Assembly (NCBI RefSeq): GCF_000745475.1
Contig: NZ_KN050692.1
Coordinates: 451,955-515,954, forward strand
Direction: 5' to 3'
Source of the DNA: Allobosea sp. UNC402CLCol
GTDB taxonomy: Bacteria; Pseudomonadota; Alphaproteobacteria; Rhizobiales; Beijerinckiaceae
Length of the DNA stretch: 64,000 nt
In this document: piece after piece, positions 41,200-49,445 of the stretch
Numbering within the stretch: position 1 is the first letter of the stretch
How the letters are laid out: each line of letters starts with the position of its first letter
Translations under genes and position numbers: made by a program
The notes under the pieces: generated by a model
The model's database searches: none
What the model was told of the DNA's origin: nothing
The model's input: only the letters and a program-made list of their open reading frames with translations

Positions 41200-41301
41200 G
41201 CTCGCGTATATGAGCCACGACGCCCGCCCCGTCAATCGCCGAGGGATGCAGGCAAGCCCATCGCGCTCGGCGCCGACGCATATCGGCGGTCATACAGCCC
41301 G

Positions 41302-41781
41302 TCAGGACGGAGACAGGCAGCGGGCGGTCGTCTTGGCCGCGGATTCGATCAGTCCGCCAGCCAGGAACCTCGCGGGGCGTTCCGCGCCGATGCGGATCTC
41401 GATCCCGTTGCTGGCCAGCAGCATCGATCCGAAGACGCGCCTGCCCTCCTCGCCGTCCAGGACGAGGCGCTTGTCTTCTCCACGCCAGCCCTGGCTGATC
41501 CACGGCCCGCCATCGATGCGGTAGGCGACCGCGTCAGCTCCCTCGGCCGGCTTCGGCACGAGCACCAGCTTGAGCTGCTTCTCGGCGTTGCAAAGAATCC
41601 CGAGCGTCAGATTGCGACCGGGGTCGATCTGGGTGCTCATGTCCAGCTGCTGGCCGGTCTGCGGATTCTGCATCCGTCGGTGCATCCATACGCCGTCAAG
41701 CTCGGACTGCGCCGCCGCTCCGAATCCGCAGAAGACCAAGACGGCGACCAAGCCTGCGGCCCTGCCGCGATGGAACCTCAT
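41302..41781 (-). CDS. Hypothetical secreted protein
   Basis: 159 residues. Signal peptide (RGRAAGLVAVLVFCGFGAAAQ), then a small beta-rich domain: ELDGVWMHRRMQNPQTGQQ, GILCNAEKQLKLVLVPK, RLVLDGEEGRRVFGSML. One Cys in the middle and one near the C-terminus. The layout (signal plus 130 residues starting with GVW) resembles small periplasmic lipocalin-like proteins, but no family is recognised. ATG at 41781. It is read leftward ahead of the argC leader region, 102 bases away from the leader frame. Confidence 0.7.
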   Translation of the reverse strand: MRFHRGRAAGLVAVLVFCGFGAAAQSELDGVWMHRRMQNPQTGQQLDMSTQIDPGRNLTLGILCNAEKQLKLVLVPKPAEGADAVAYRIDGGPWISQGWRGEDKRLVLDGEEGRRVFGSMLLASNGIEIRIGAERPARFLAGGLIESAAKTTARCLSPS

Positions 41782-41853
41782 GAAGCATGCTTCCCCGGCC
41801 TGACCATGCCGACCGTGCCAGGCGATCGCCGCAGCTGTCCAGCATCCAGCCAT

Positions 41854-42132
41854 TCAGCGACGGGCCGTGAACCAGACATAGAGGCACCAGGGCAGGATCA
41901 GCGCGAGGCCGCTGAGAACCAGGCGCAGCATCGTCCAGGCATTCGGATAGCTGAGGGCGCGCCCGTCCAGCTCCGGCACGCTCTGGATGGCGCCGAGCGC
42001 GATCGCGGGTGCAAGGAAGACGACCAGGGCCCGGCCGATGCGGCGGCCGCGCGGCAGCTCCTCCCGCGCCAGCATCATCAAGGCGGGGATCGCGATCATC
42101 CCGAAGGCGATCAGGGTCAAAAGAACGCGCAT
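41854..42132 (-). CDS. Hypothetical membrane protein
   Basis: 92 residues with three hydrophobic helices: VLLTLIAFGMIAIPALMML, ALVVFLAPAIALGAI and LRLVLSGLALILPWCLYVWF. Basic loops suggest an inner-membrane protein. ATG at 42132 keeps the first helix at the N-terminus. It is 72 bases upstream of the secreted protein on the same strand; function unknown. Confidence 0.65.
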   Translation of the reverse strand: MRVLLTLIAFGMIAIPALMMLAREELPRGRRIGRALVVFLAPAIALGAIQSVPELDGRALSYPNAWTMLRLVLSGLALILPWCLYVWFTARR

Positions 42133-42466
42133 GGCAGGCCGGTCAGAACGAGGACGACCGGCTTTAGCACGGTCCGCCATCCACTTCAGCCTCAACGCCC
42201 GCCACGGCCGATCAGGCAGCGTCTCAAAGGACCTCTGCGCCGCCCCGATCCATTCGCAGCCGTTCCCCGGAACGCGGCCGCCCGATGTCCATAAGCCTCA
42301 TTATGATAAGCGAGCACATCATTGTGATCGCCGCCCCCGATTTGCCACGCGGTTTCAAATTAAAGCCACAGGATCGTCTTTTTCCGGAGAGCATCCTGCA
42401 ACTGTCCCAGCGAGCTCCGCGGGGGCAAATCGCGCTTATCTATCAAGAACATAGTCGGAGGGTACT
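42133..42466. other. Intergenic region upstream of small secreted protein
   Basis: 334 bases. A 61-codon frame at 42285-42470 lacks a signal, domain or good start and is not called. An AT-rich part with TCATTATGATAA (42298-42309) and ACATCATTGTGAT may hold the promoter for the gene at 42467. Nothing else seen. Confidence 0.3.
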
Positions 42467-42736
42467 ATGAGCAAGACACTCGCTGCCGCAGCGTTCGGCC
42501 TGGCCTTGGCCATCGGGAGCATCGCCATTCATTCGCCAGCTTCGGCCGCCGGCACGGCAAGCGAACGGGCGCAGAACAAGCTCGCGCCGCAACAGCAGCA
42601 GGAGCCGCAGGAATACCCGAAATACCATGACCAGGCGACGGATGCGTATTACTCGCCCGGCGTGAAGGCCAATCCCTGCCACTTCACGCAGGCCAATATC
42701 GACGGCGTGATGAAGCAGGTGGAAGTCTGCGACTGA
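42467..42736 (+). CDS. Small secreted protein, unknown function
   Basis: 89 residues. Signal peptide (LAAAAFGLALAIGSIAIHSPASAA), mature part of about 60 residues with Gln-rich LAPQQQQEPQEYPKYHDQAT and two Cys (NPCHFTQANIDG, VEVCD) that may pair. GGAGGG lies six bases before the ATG, a good ribosome site. No family recognised. Flanking genes are on the other strand. Confidence 0.7.
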   Translation: MSKTLAAAAFGLALAIGSIAIHSPASAAGTASERAQNKLAPQQQQEPQEYPKYHDQATDAYYSPGVKANPCHFTQANIDGVMKQVEVCD

Positions 42737-42902
42737 AGGCTACCGCACGTCCTCCCGCCATCCGACACCTCCCTTCACGAGAGCGGCGATCGCAACGGCG
42801 AGGAGCAGACGCCTAGACTTCCGACGCCGGCCGCACATTGCCGGCGTTCTTTTTTGCGTCGGATGCTGGCAGCGGCCCGACTGAACGCCCCGATGCCTCC
42901 GT

Positions 42903-43655
42903 TCAACGCCCGCCGGAAACCTTCAGGATCACGCCCGTCGTGTAGCGCGACGCCTCCGACAGCAGGAAGAGCACCGCTTCGGCGATCTCCTCGGGCGTCG
43001 CGGCGCGCTTCAGCGGAATCAGCGGCGCGATCCGGGCGACGCGGCCGGCCTCGCCCGTCGAGAGCGCGTGGATCTCGGTCTCGGTGATGCCGGGCGCGAC
43101 AGCGTTCACGCGGATGCCCTGGCCCGCCAGCTCCTTGGCGAGCCCGATGGTGAGGGAATCGACTGCTCCCTTCGAGGCCGCGTACCAGACATATTCGCCG
43201 GGCGAACCGAGCTCGGCCGCGACCGAGGAGATGTTGACGATCGCCCTGCCCTTCGCGTCGGCATTGGCGATGAGCGCGCGGGCGGCCTCCCGCGCCACCA
43301 GGATGGCGCCGGTGACGTTGATGTCGATGCATTCCCGGATCACCTCGGTGCCGGCGTCGACGAGTGCGCTCGAACGGCCTGTGATGCCCGCGTTGCTGAC
43401 GACATGGCTGAGCGGGCCGAGCGCGGCTTCGGCCCCGGCGAAGACGCGCAGGATGTCGGCCTCGCGCGCCATGTCGCCCTGGACCGCAACCGCCTTCGCG
43501 CCGGCGGCCTCGCAAGCCTTCACGACGGCGTCGGCGGCTCCGGCATTGCTCTGGTAGTTCACCGCGACATCGTAGCCACGCTGCGCCGCCATGATGCAGG
43601 TCGCGGCACCGATGCCGCGGCTGCCGCCGGTGACGAGAAGAACGGGGCGGGTCAT
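42903..43655 (-). CDS. SDR-family oxidoreductase
   Basis: 250 residues. TGGSRGIGAATCIMAAQRG for NAD(P), VSNAGITG, catalytic ISSVAAELGSPGEYVWYAASKGA (Ser, Tyr, Lys) and C-terminal GVILKVSGGR. The YNQ-like NYQSNAGAAD after beta-2 and the length suit glucose/3-oxoacyl-type reductases. GGAG lies eight bases before ATG 43655; earlier in-frame starts run into the repeat at 43690 and are ignored. Substrate unknown. Stands alone, flanked by a repeat. Confidence 0.88.
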   Translation of the reverse strand: MTRPVLLVTGGSRGIGAATCIMAAQRGYDVAVNYQSNAGAADAVVKACEAAGAKAVAVQGDMAREADILRVFAGAEAALGPLSHVVSNAGITGRSSALVDAGTEVIRECIDINVTGAILVAREAARALIANADAKGRAIVNISSVAAELGSPGEYVWYAASKGAVDSLTIGLAKELAGQGIRVNAVAPGITETEIHALSTGEAGRVARIAPLIPLKRAATPEEIAEAVLFLLSEASRYTTGVILKVSGGR

Positions 43656-43689
43656 GGCGGGCTCCATTAAAATCGGCGTTCGTTCACAG

Positions 43690-43803
43690 CCCTCATCCTG
43701 AGGAGCGAGCCGAAGGCTCGTGTCCCGGAAGATGCTCCAGATGGCTCCGGAGCTCGCTGGAGCCTCTTTCGAGACGCCGCCGCACAATTCCTCAGGATGA
43801 GGG
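43690..43803. repeat. Palindromic intergenic repeat, CTGAGGAG family
   Basis: Arms CCCTCATCCTGAGGA (43690-43704) and TCCTCAGGATGAGGG (43789-43803) are perfect. Related to 311-416. Internal sequence pairs partly (GAGCGAGCC/GGAGCTCGCTGG region, TTTCGAGACGCC). It lies upstream of the SDR gene. Confidence 0.88.
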
Positions 43804-43835
43804 ATAGAGTGAGATGGGAGGACACTAGAAACGAA

Positions 43836-43861
43836 AAGGGCGGCTCTTGCGAGCCGCCCTT
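43836..43861 (-). terminator. Intrinsic terminator after duplicated-domain membrane protein
   Basis: Stem AAGGGCGGCTC/GAGCCGCCCTT with a four-base loop and TTTT on the reverse strand. It lies 50 bases beyond the stop of the leftward gene at 43911. Confidence 0.85.
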
Positions 43862-43910
43862 CCGCATATCGGGATGACCGGAAACGATCAGCGCTTGGAG
43901 AGCCAGAATC

Positions 43911-45164
43911 CTACATTTCCAAATGGCGCGTGACGCGTTCGAGCCAGATCTCGTGCCAGAAGATCAGTTCGTTCTGGGGGCATAGCCCGAGATATTCTCC
44001 CGTCGCGGCCACGCCCGCCAGGACAATGCAAGCACTGCCCATCGACAGCATTTTCCCGCTGGCCTCGTCGACAATGGTTCGCACCACCGACGCGACGCGA
44101 AACTCCCCGCCGCAAAACCGATGCATTTCGCGATCGAACCACAGCCCGCGATTTTTCGACACGTGATTCAAGGTTTCTTCGATCTGCCGTCGCGTCTTCA
44201 CGCGCACGATCTCTCCCGGCTGGAGATCGAGCACTTCCTTTGGACTGGTCTTGCGGTCTGTCGGCTCGCGGTAGGGCGCCTCGGCACCGCGGAGTTTGCG
44301 CTGCACGGTGTTGAACAGCGCGAGCGCGACGGCCACGATGAAGGGGCCGAGCCGGACATTGCCCGAACGCAGTTCACGCCAGTAGTGCCTCGGGTCGCGC
44401 CAGCTCATTCGTGTCGTGGCGGCCGGCAGCTCGGTCATCTGGCAAGCATACCGCTCCTCGCCATCGGCCGATCTGGCCTTCGTGTAGCTGTTCAGCCACA
44501 ACGCGTCGGCCGCTTCCGGTGCAGGCAAATCCGCCTCGGCGCTGTCGCTCGGGACGAGCCAAGCCTCTTTCCAGATGAGTTGACAACCGGCCTGGCAGCC
44601 GCCGTGTCCTGCGCCATCGCACCGCAATTCATCCAATAGCACCGCATCCTGCAAACGCCGCAGATGAGGTGCCGTGGCGCCGTAATAATGGTGGATCTTC
44701 TCGACTCGTCGAAAGACGCGGAGACGTTTTCCGCAGTGGCCGATCATCTCGGGCATGAACGGCAGACCGTCCAACCGGCCTTCGTCATCGAGTGTCGCCG
44801 CGATTTCCGCGAAGGGCCGGACCTTGACCCACTCGCCCGGCCAGAGCCGCAAGCGTGCCGGCGAGCCCGGAAGCAGGCTTAGCAGCTTCCGTCGCAGGTG
44901 AACGAAAGCACCGGCGGCGCATTCGCGCGGACGCTTGGAGTAGTAGGGTTGGCCGCGCAGTTCCATCGCGTCACGGGACAGACCGATGATCCCGCCAAAC
45001 GCGACGAGACCGGCGATGGCTGCGGCCGCCAAACAAAACGCGAAGAACAGGATCGTGACGAGCCAGGGAACAGCGAAAGCCGCAATTCCCGTCAGTATCG
45101 CGAGAACGCAGAAGGTCGATGCGGCGACAGTCGTCCTTTGATAACTGCTCCGATTGTTCGACAT
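43911..45164 (-). CDS. Membrane protein of unknown function with internally duplicated Cys/Trp domain
   Basis: 417 residues. Two N-terminal hydrophobic helices (about 14-37 and 38-61) and one at about 273-287. Two soluble units of ~95 residues look duplicated: about 108-204 (PGEWVKVR...CGKRLRVFRRVEKI...GCQAGCQLIWKEAWL) and 316-411 (PGEIVRVK...CGGEFRVASVVRTI...LCPQNELIFWHEIWLER). Shared positions are PGExVxV, EI/QI-xxTL, MxxxCGxxxRV, a C-terminal Cys and (F/I)W(K/H)ExWL. The first unit adds CDGAGHGGCQAGC. Conserved Cys/His/Trp could bind a metal. I have seen similar sequences near polysaccharide genes but cannot name a family. A terminator follows. Confidence 0.8.
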   Translation of the reverse strand: MSNNRSSYQRTTVAASTFCVLAILTGIAAFAVPWLVTILFFAFCLAAAAIAGLVAFGGIIGLSRDAMELRGQPYYSKRPRECAAGAFVHLRRKLLSLLPGSPARLRLWPGEWVKVRPFAEIAATLDDEGRLDGLPFMPEMIGHCGKRLRVFRRVEKIHHYYGATAPHLRRLQDAVLLDELRCDGAGHGGCQAGCQLIWKEAWLVPSDSAEADLPAPEAADALWLNSYTKARSADGEERYACQMTELPAATTRMSWRDPRHYWRELRSGNVRLGPFIVAVALALFNTVQRKLRGAEAPYREPTDRKTSPKEVLDLQPGEIVRVKTRRQIEETLNHVSKNRGLWFDREMHRFCGGEFRVASVVRTIVDEASGKMLSMGSACIVLAGVAATGEYLGLCPQNELIFWHEIWLERVTRHLEM

Positions 45165-45596
45165 CCGGCTGGCGCCCCCGTCACAAACTCATTTGAAATT
45201 TCACTTTTGAGATCAATCGTGCATCTATACTTAATTCACCACCGACATAAATGGATCACGACAAATTACTGAAATTTCAACCTATTATATTCCGTAACTG
45301 ACTGCAAGCTTCTGCCTTATAGAAACCCGATTTGGATTGTCCCTTCCTGCCTGCGAAAGCTGAATCACCTGTAAAATTCGGTCGGACTTGCTGCCCGTCT
45401 TTCCCAAGGTTATTCCATCTTTCCTTCCCGCAAATCCTCGGTCGTATTGACGCGCCCGACTGAATTCCAGTCAGCGGCAAGCCTGCCCCATCGCACAGGA
45501 GAGGGACCGTGCGGCGCAGCCGTTTCCGTGCGGGAGATGTCGAAAACCGAGGCCGGACCCCCTGCCCCGTCCGGGCGTCAGCGAGCCCGCGCGAAC
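45165..45596. other. AT-rich intergenic region upstream of the duplicated-domain gene
   Basis: About 430 bases between the 417-residue membrane protein and the rpsI terminator. AT-rich at 45180-45300 (TTAATTCACC, CCTATTATATTCC), likely holding the promoter of the leftward gene. A 67-codon frame at 45277-45480 has no supporting features and is not called. No repeat or RNA recognised. Confidence 0.35.
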
Positions 45597-45629
45597 AAAA
45601 AAGAGGGCTGGCATTTCTGCCAGCCCTCT
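45597..45629 (-). terminator. Intrinsic terminator after rplM-rpsI
   Basis: Stem AGAGGGCTGGCA/TGCCAGCCCTCT with a four-base loop and six T on the reverse strand, 29 bases after the rpsI stop. Confidence 0.94.
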
Positions 45630-45657
45630 GAATTTGAAACTCTTTTGAAGAGTGTAA

Positions 45658-46137
45658 TCAGCGCTTCGAGAACTGGAAGCTGCGGCGGGCCTTGGCCTTA
45701 CCGAACTTCTTACGCTCGACGACACGCGAGTCGCGGGTCAGGAAGCCTTCCTTCTTGAGCGGGCCGCGAAGCTCCGGCTCATAGAAGGTCAGCGCCTTCG
45801 AGATGCCGTGACGCACCGCGCCGGCCTGGCCGGAAAGGCCACCGCCCTTGACCGAGACGACGACGTCATACTGCGTCACGCGATCGACGAGCTGCAGCGG
45901 CTGCTTGAGCACGAGGCGCAGCACCGGACGGGCGAAATAGATCTCCTGATCGCGGCCATTGACCGTGACCTTGCCGGAGCCGGGCTTGATCCAGACGCGG
46001 GCGATGGCGTTCTTGCGCTTGCCGGTGGCATAGGCGCGGCCCTGCGCATCGACCTTCTTGACGTGGACCGGAGCTTCCGGCTGGGCGGGCTTGGCGACGT
46101 CGCCAAGCTGGGAGAGGGACTGAAGAACCTCGGCCAT
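45658..46137 (-). CDS. rpsI: 30S ribosomal protein S9
   Basis: 159 residues with the usual alphaproteobacterial N-terminal extension. GRAYATGKRKNAIARVWIKPG, GGGLSGQAGAVRHGISKAL and the C-terminal DSRVVERKKFGKAKARRSFQFSKR tail that reaches the P-site tRNA. Two bases after the rplM stop, one operon. Confidence 0.98.
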   Translation of the reverse strand: MAEVLQSLSQLGDVAKPAQPEAPVHVKKVDAQGRAYATGKRKNAIARVWIKPGSGKVTVNGRDQEIYFARPVLRLVLKQPLQLVDRVTQYDVVVSVKGGGLSGQAGAVRHGISKALTFYEPELRGPLKKEGFLTRDSRVVERKKFGKAKARRSFQFSKR

Positions 46138-46139
46138 GG

Positions 46140-46601
46140 TCAGACCCTCTTGTTCTTGCTGTTGAGCGCGGCGACGTCCAGCGCCTCCGGCGACTGGGCG
46201 GCGTGCGGATGCTCGGCGCCCTTGTAGACGCGCAGATTGCCGAGGATCTGGCGGAAGAGCGGGCCGCGCGGCAGCATGCGCTCGACGGCCTTCTCGACGA
46301 TCCGCTCAGGGAAGCGACCTTCGAGAATGAACTTGGCAGAGCGCTCCTTGATACCACCCGGGAAACCGGTGTGGTGGTAGTAGTTCTTCTGCTCGCGCTT
46401 GCGGCCGGTCAGGGAGACCTTCTCGGCATTGATGATGATGACATTGTCGCCGCAGTCGACATGGGGGGTGTAGGCGGCCTTGTGCTTGCCGCGCAGACGC
46501 ATCGCCACCACGGAGGCGAGACGGCCGACGACGAGCCCGGAGGCGTCGATCACAACCCACTTCTTTTCGACATCGGCGGGCTTGAGCGAGACGGTCTTCA
46601 T
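46140..46601 (-). CDS. rplM: 50S ribosomal protein L13
   Basis: 153 residues, the standard length. WVVIDASGLVVGRLAS, GKHKAAYTPHVDCGDNVIIINAEK and VEKAVERMLPRGPLFRQILGNLRVYKG are diagnostic. ATG at 46601 is the family start. First gene of rplM-rpsI; promoter expected in the AT-rich part of 46602-46780. Confidence 0.98.
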   Translation of the reverse strand: MKTVSLKPADVEKKWVVIDASGLVVGRLASVVAMRLRGKHKAAYTPHVDCGDNVIIINAEKVSLTGRKREQKNYYHHTGFPGGIKERSAKFILEGRFPERIVEKAVERMLPRGPLFRQILGNLRVYKGAEHPHAAQSPEALDVAALNSKNKRV

Positions 46602-46754
46602 CGCGGCACCCTTCGGTTGCGTTAAAAAGGACAAGCCGCCGGAGAGCCCGGCGGCGGTGTGGGTGTGGCAATAGGGGCGGGAAAGCCGGCTGTCAAGCGC
46701 TCGACGCGGCGCTCGAACGAGGAAAACGTCTATTTTTCAGATACCTGAGAAAAT

Positions 46755-46770
46755 CGGTATTATGATACCG
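46755..46770. promoter_or_regulatory. Perfect short palindrome, possible operator
   Basis: CGGTAT-TATG-ATACCG, in an AT-rich stretch (46735-46775) about 155 bases upstream of rplM and 125 bases downstream of the thioesterase start region. It could be an operator or an accidental hairpin. Confidence 0.3.
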
Positions 46771-46783
46771 TATCTCTGCCTGC

Positions 46784-46881
46784 CATCATGCCCGGGCTTG
46801 ACCCGAGCATCTCCGGCCGAGAAGGCGCCCCACCCGTCACGAGATTCTCGGGTCTGCGCTTCGCTTCGCCCGAGAATGACG
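46784..46881. repeat. Palindromic intergenic repeat, CATTCTCGGG family
   Basis: Starts CATCATGCCCGGGCTTGACC and ends TTCGCCCGAGAATGACG. Same family as 26105-26198 and 30206-30303; it lies just after the thioesterase stop. Confidence 0.88.
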
Positions 46882-46895
46882 CTGCCAGCCCCTTC

Positions 46896-47324
46896 TCAAC
46901 GCGCCGCCGGAATCGAATAGGTCCCCGTGGCGTGGCAGACCATCTCGGCCTCACCCTGCGAATAGAGGCCGACCTCGCCCACCGCCAGCCGCTTGCCCAG
47001 CTTCAGGAGCTTCGCCTCGCCGATCAGCGCCGCCTGCCCCGGCTTGCGCAGGAAGTTGAAATTGAGGCTCGTCGTCACCGCCAGCGCCACCGGGCCGATC
47101 TGGCCGAGGATCGCGGCATAGAGCGCGAGATCGGCGAGCGCCATCATCGTCGGGCCGGAGATGGTGCCGCCGGGGCGCAGATGGCGCTCGTGATAATCGC
47201 AGCGCATCCGGGCCGTCATCGGCCCGATCTCCTCGACGAAATAAGTGCGCCCGCCATGGTGAAGCTGCGGAAAGACCTCGTCGAGATAGGCTTCGATCTC
47301 GGAGGCGGTCATGCGAGGCGTCAT
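46896..47324 (-). CDS. PaaI-family hotdog-fold thioesterase
   Basis: About 142 residues. Hotdog core: LRPGGTISGPTMMALADLALYAAI (helix with the active-site loop), SLNFNFLRKPG, and GEVGLYSQGEAEMVCHATGTYSIP. The first segment replaces the Asn/Asp-Gly of PaaI with GGTISG. It probably hydrolyses an acyl- or aryl-CoA. Start uncertain among GTG 47336, ATG 47324 and ATG 47312; none has a clear ribosome site. Divergent from an enoyl-CoA hydratase 90 bases away, a pairing that fits acyl-CoA metabolism. Confidence 0.85.
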   Translation of the reverse strand: MTPRMTASEIEAYLDEVFPQLHHGGRTYFVEEIGPMTARMRCDYHERHLRPGGTISGPTMMALADLALYAAILGQIGPVALAVTTSLNFNFLRKPGQAALIGEAKLLKLGKRLAVGEVGLYSQGEAEMVCHATGTYSIPAAR

Positions 47325-47414
47325 GCGGAAAACCACGGGCTGAGGCGGGTCTTATCCCCTTGCAGCATGGCCGATGCGCTCCGACAATAGGCGCAAATGC
47401 GGAAAGGGAGCGCC

Positions 47415-48230
47415 ATGAACGCCCACCACAAGCCGGACAGCGCCGCCGTCCTGCTGCGCGAAGACGCCAAGGGCATCGCGACCCTGACCCTGAACCGTCC
47501 GCAGGCGCGCAATCCGCTGAGCGAGGCGATGCTGGCCGCCCTGAGCGAGGCCTTCACCGCCATCGCCGCCGACCGCTCGGTCAAGGTGATCGTCCTCGCG
47601 GCCGCCGGGCCGGTGTTCAGCGCCGGCCACGACCTCAAGGAAATGACGGCCCATCGCGCCGATGCCGACCGTGGCCGGGCCTATTTCACGGACATCCTCG
47701 GGCGCTGCTCGGCCATGATGCAGCAGATCACCGCCCTGCCCCAGCCGGTCATCGCGGCTGTCGAGGGCACCGCGACGGCCGCCGGCTGCCAGCTCGTCGC
47801 GAGCTGCGACCTTGCGGTCGCGGGCAGCGAGGCGCGCTTCTGCACGCCGGGCGTCCATATCGGGCTGTTCTGCTCGACGCCGATGGTGGCGCTCTCGCGC
47901 AACCTTTCGGCCAAGCACGCGCTGGAGATGCTGCTGCTCGGCGAGATGGTGCCCGCCAGCGAGGCGGCCCGCATGGGCCTCGTCAACCGCGTCGTACCGG
48001 CCGGCGAGGCGCTGGCGGAAGCAGGCCGGCTCGCGGCGGTGATCGCCTCGAAATCGCCCGCGACGGTCAAGATCGGCAAGCGCGCCTTCTACGAGCAGCG
48101 CGAGATGGGTCTCAAGGCGGCCTATGATCACGCCTCGGCCGTGATGGTCGAGAACATGCTGGCGCGCGACGCGGAGGAAGGCATCGGCGCCTTCATGGAG
48201 AAGCGGGCGCCGCTATGGGAGCAATCCTGA
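47415..48230 (+). CDS. Enoyl-CoA hydratase
   Basis: 271 residues. Crotonase fold: PVFSAGHDLKEMTAHR (first oxyanion segment, about 74-89), VEGTATAAGCQLVASCDLAVAG (second) and RFCTPGVHIGLFCSTPMVALSR. The HDLKEM form is typical of EchA3/enoyl-CoA hydratase proteins rather than the catalytic Glu-Glu short-chain enzymes, so hydratase activity should not be assumed. AGGGAG is five bases before ATG 47415. Confidence 0.9.
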   Translation: MNAHHKPDSAAVLLREDAKGIATLTLNRPQARNPLSEAMLAALSEAFTAIAADRSVKVIVLAAAGPVFSAGHDLKEMTAHRADADRGRAYFTDILGRCSAMMQQITALPQPVIAAVEGTATAAGCQLVASCDLAVAGSEARFCTPGVHIGLFCSTPMVALSRNLSAKHALEMLLLGEMVPASEAARMGLVNRVVPAGEALAEAGRLAAVIASKSPATVKIGKRAFYEQREMGLKAAYDHASAVMVENMLARDAEEGIGAFMEKRAPLWEQS

Positions 48231-48319
48231 ACCTGCCGAGGCACGCCGCTGGACCGGAAAGGGGCATCGCGACGGTTCCCGACCGACCGCGATGCCGAGT
48301 GTGTCCGCGCAAGGCGCGC

Positions 48320-48748
48320 TCAGAAGATCATAAACGGCTGCCGCACCTCTTCCGCCGGCATGGCCCGCTCCTCGCCTTCCAGCTCAGGCGTGGCCGGGAG
48401 TTGCAGCACCGTGAGGCGCTGCCCTTCCACGAGATTCGTGACCTTCAGGATCTCGCCGCTCGGCAGCTCGAGCGCATCGTGGTGGAGATGCGGCTTGTCG
48501 AGATCGACCTGACGGAAGCGCGCGACCCTGGCCGCGATCTTCCGGCTGGGCAGCAATCCCAGGCCACGATCGCATTCGATATCGGCGTGGAAGGCGAGCT
48601 CGGTCCCCGGCATGACGCAGACGGCGACCTCGGGATGCCCGACGGCGCAGAAGCCGCGGGTGCTCGCATTCGGGAAGCTGGTCGAGACCAGTTCGTCGCC
48701 GACCTTGGCGGGAGTGGACATCACATGATGCAGGCTGTAGTCGCACAT
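48320..48748 (-). CDS. Conserved hypothetical protein (MCDYSL family)
   Basis: 142 residues, starts MCDYSLHHVMSTPAKVGDEL. I recognise a family of small conserved proteins from proteobacteria with the same opening and with TRGFCAVG, VAVCVMPGTELAFHADIECD, FRQVDLDKPHLHHDALE and GQRLTVLQLPA. Function not known to me. His pair HLHHD, three Cys and an acidic C-terminus may bind metal. ATG at 48748 is the natural start; the earlier in-frame ATG adds three residues. Confidence 0.75.
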   Translation of the reverse strand: MCDYSLHHVMSTPAKVGDELVSTSFPNASTRGFCAVGHPEVAVCVMPGTELAFHADIECDRGLGLLPSRKIAARVARFRQVDLDKPHLHHDALELPSGEILKVTNLVEGQRLTVLQLPATPELEGEERAMPAEEVRQPFMIF

Positions 48749-48899
48749 GGCAGGCACTCCTTTCTTCGCAGCAGGCTGGCCGGGCCTATCCCGTGCCGTT
48801 GCCAGTAAAGCATGAAAGCATGGCGAGGCTGTGATGACTCCGTCTTCACCCGCAGAACCAACAAACTGATATCGTTATGCTTTCTTGGGGTGCCGCACG

Positions 48900-49430
48900 T
48901 TGAACCACGATTCCTATGACGATGCGCTCATCCGCCGCATCCTGCGCGAAACGAAGCGGATCGCGCTGGTCGGTGCCTCGGCCAACGAGGCGCGGCCGAG
49001 CTGGATCGTCACCAAGTACCTGCTCGCACGCGGCTACGACGTCGTGCCGATCAATCCGGGGCTCGCCGGCCAGACCATTCTCGGCAAGACGGTCTATGCC
49101 GCGCTCAAGGACGTTCCCGGCCCGATCGACATGGTCGAGATCTTCCGCAACTCGGAAGCGGCCGGCCCGATCACCGACGAGGCGCTGGCGCTCGACCCGC
49201 TGCCGAAGGTGATCTGGATGCAGCTTTCCGTGCGCAATGACGAGGCCGCCGAGCGGGCGGAGGCGAAGGGCGTTACCGTCATCATGAACCGCTGCCCCAA
49301 GATCGAATATGGCCGGCTTTCCGGAGAGATCGGCTGGCAGGGCATCAATTCGCGCATCTTGTCATCGAAGAAGCCGGCCCTGGCCGGCAAGGGCTTCCAG
49401 AAGCTCACGATCGACCGGCCGGGGACATAA
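48900..49430 (+). CDS. CoA-binding protein (Rossmann domain)
   Basis: 176 residues. YDDALIRRILRETKRIALVGASANEARPSWIVTKYLLARGYDVVPINPG is the CoA-binding domain found alone in YccU-type proteins and in succinyl-CoA synthetase alpha. C-terminal VTVIMNRCPKIEYGRL follows the family. Start is a TTG at 48900, seven bases after GGGGTG; no ATG is available. It is linked to metZ in many alphaproteobacteria, and here lies 2.2 kb upstream of it on the same strand. Confidence 0.88.
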   Translation: MNHDSYDDALIRRILRETKRIALVGASANEARPSWIVTKYLLARGYDVVPINPGLAGQTILGKTVYAALKDVPGPIDMVEIFRNSEAAGPITDEALALDPLPKVIWMQLSVRNDEAAERAEAKGVTVIMNRCPKIEYGRLSGEIGWQGINSRILSSKKPALAGKGFQKLTIDRPGT

Positions 49431-49445
49431 GCGTCCAGCGCGGCT

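Noticed and set aside
42285..42470. 61-codon frame before the small secreted protein
   Set aside because: No ribosome site or domain, and it overlaps the start region of the well-supported gene at 42467.
45277..45480. 67-codon reverse frame between rpsI and the duplicated-domain gene
   Set aside because: No start signal and no recognisable content in an AT-rich gap.
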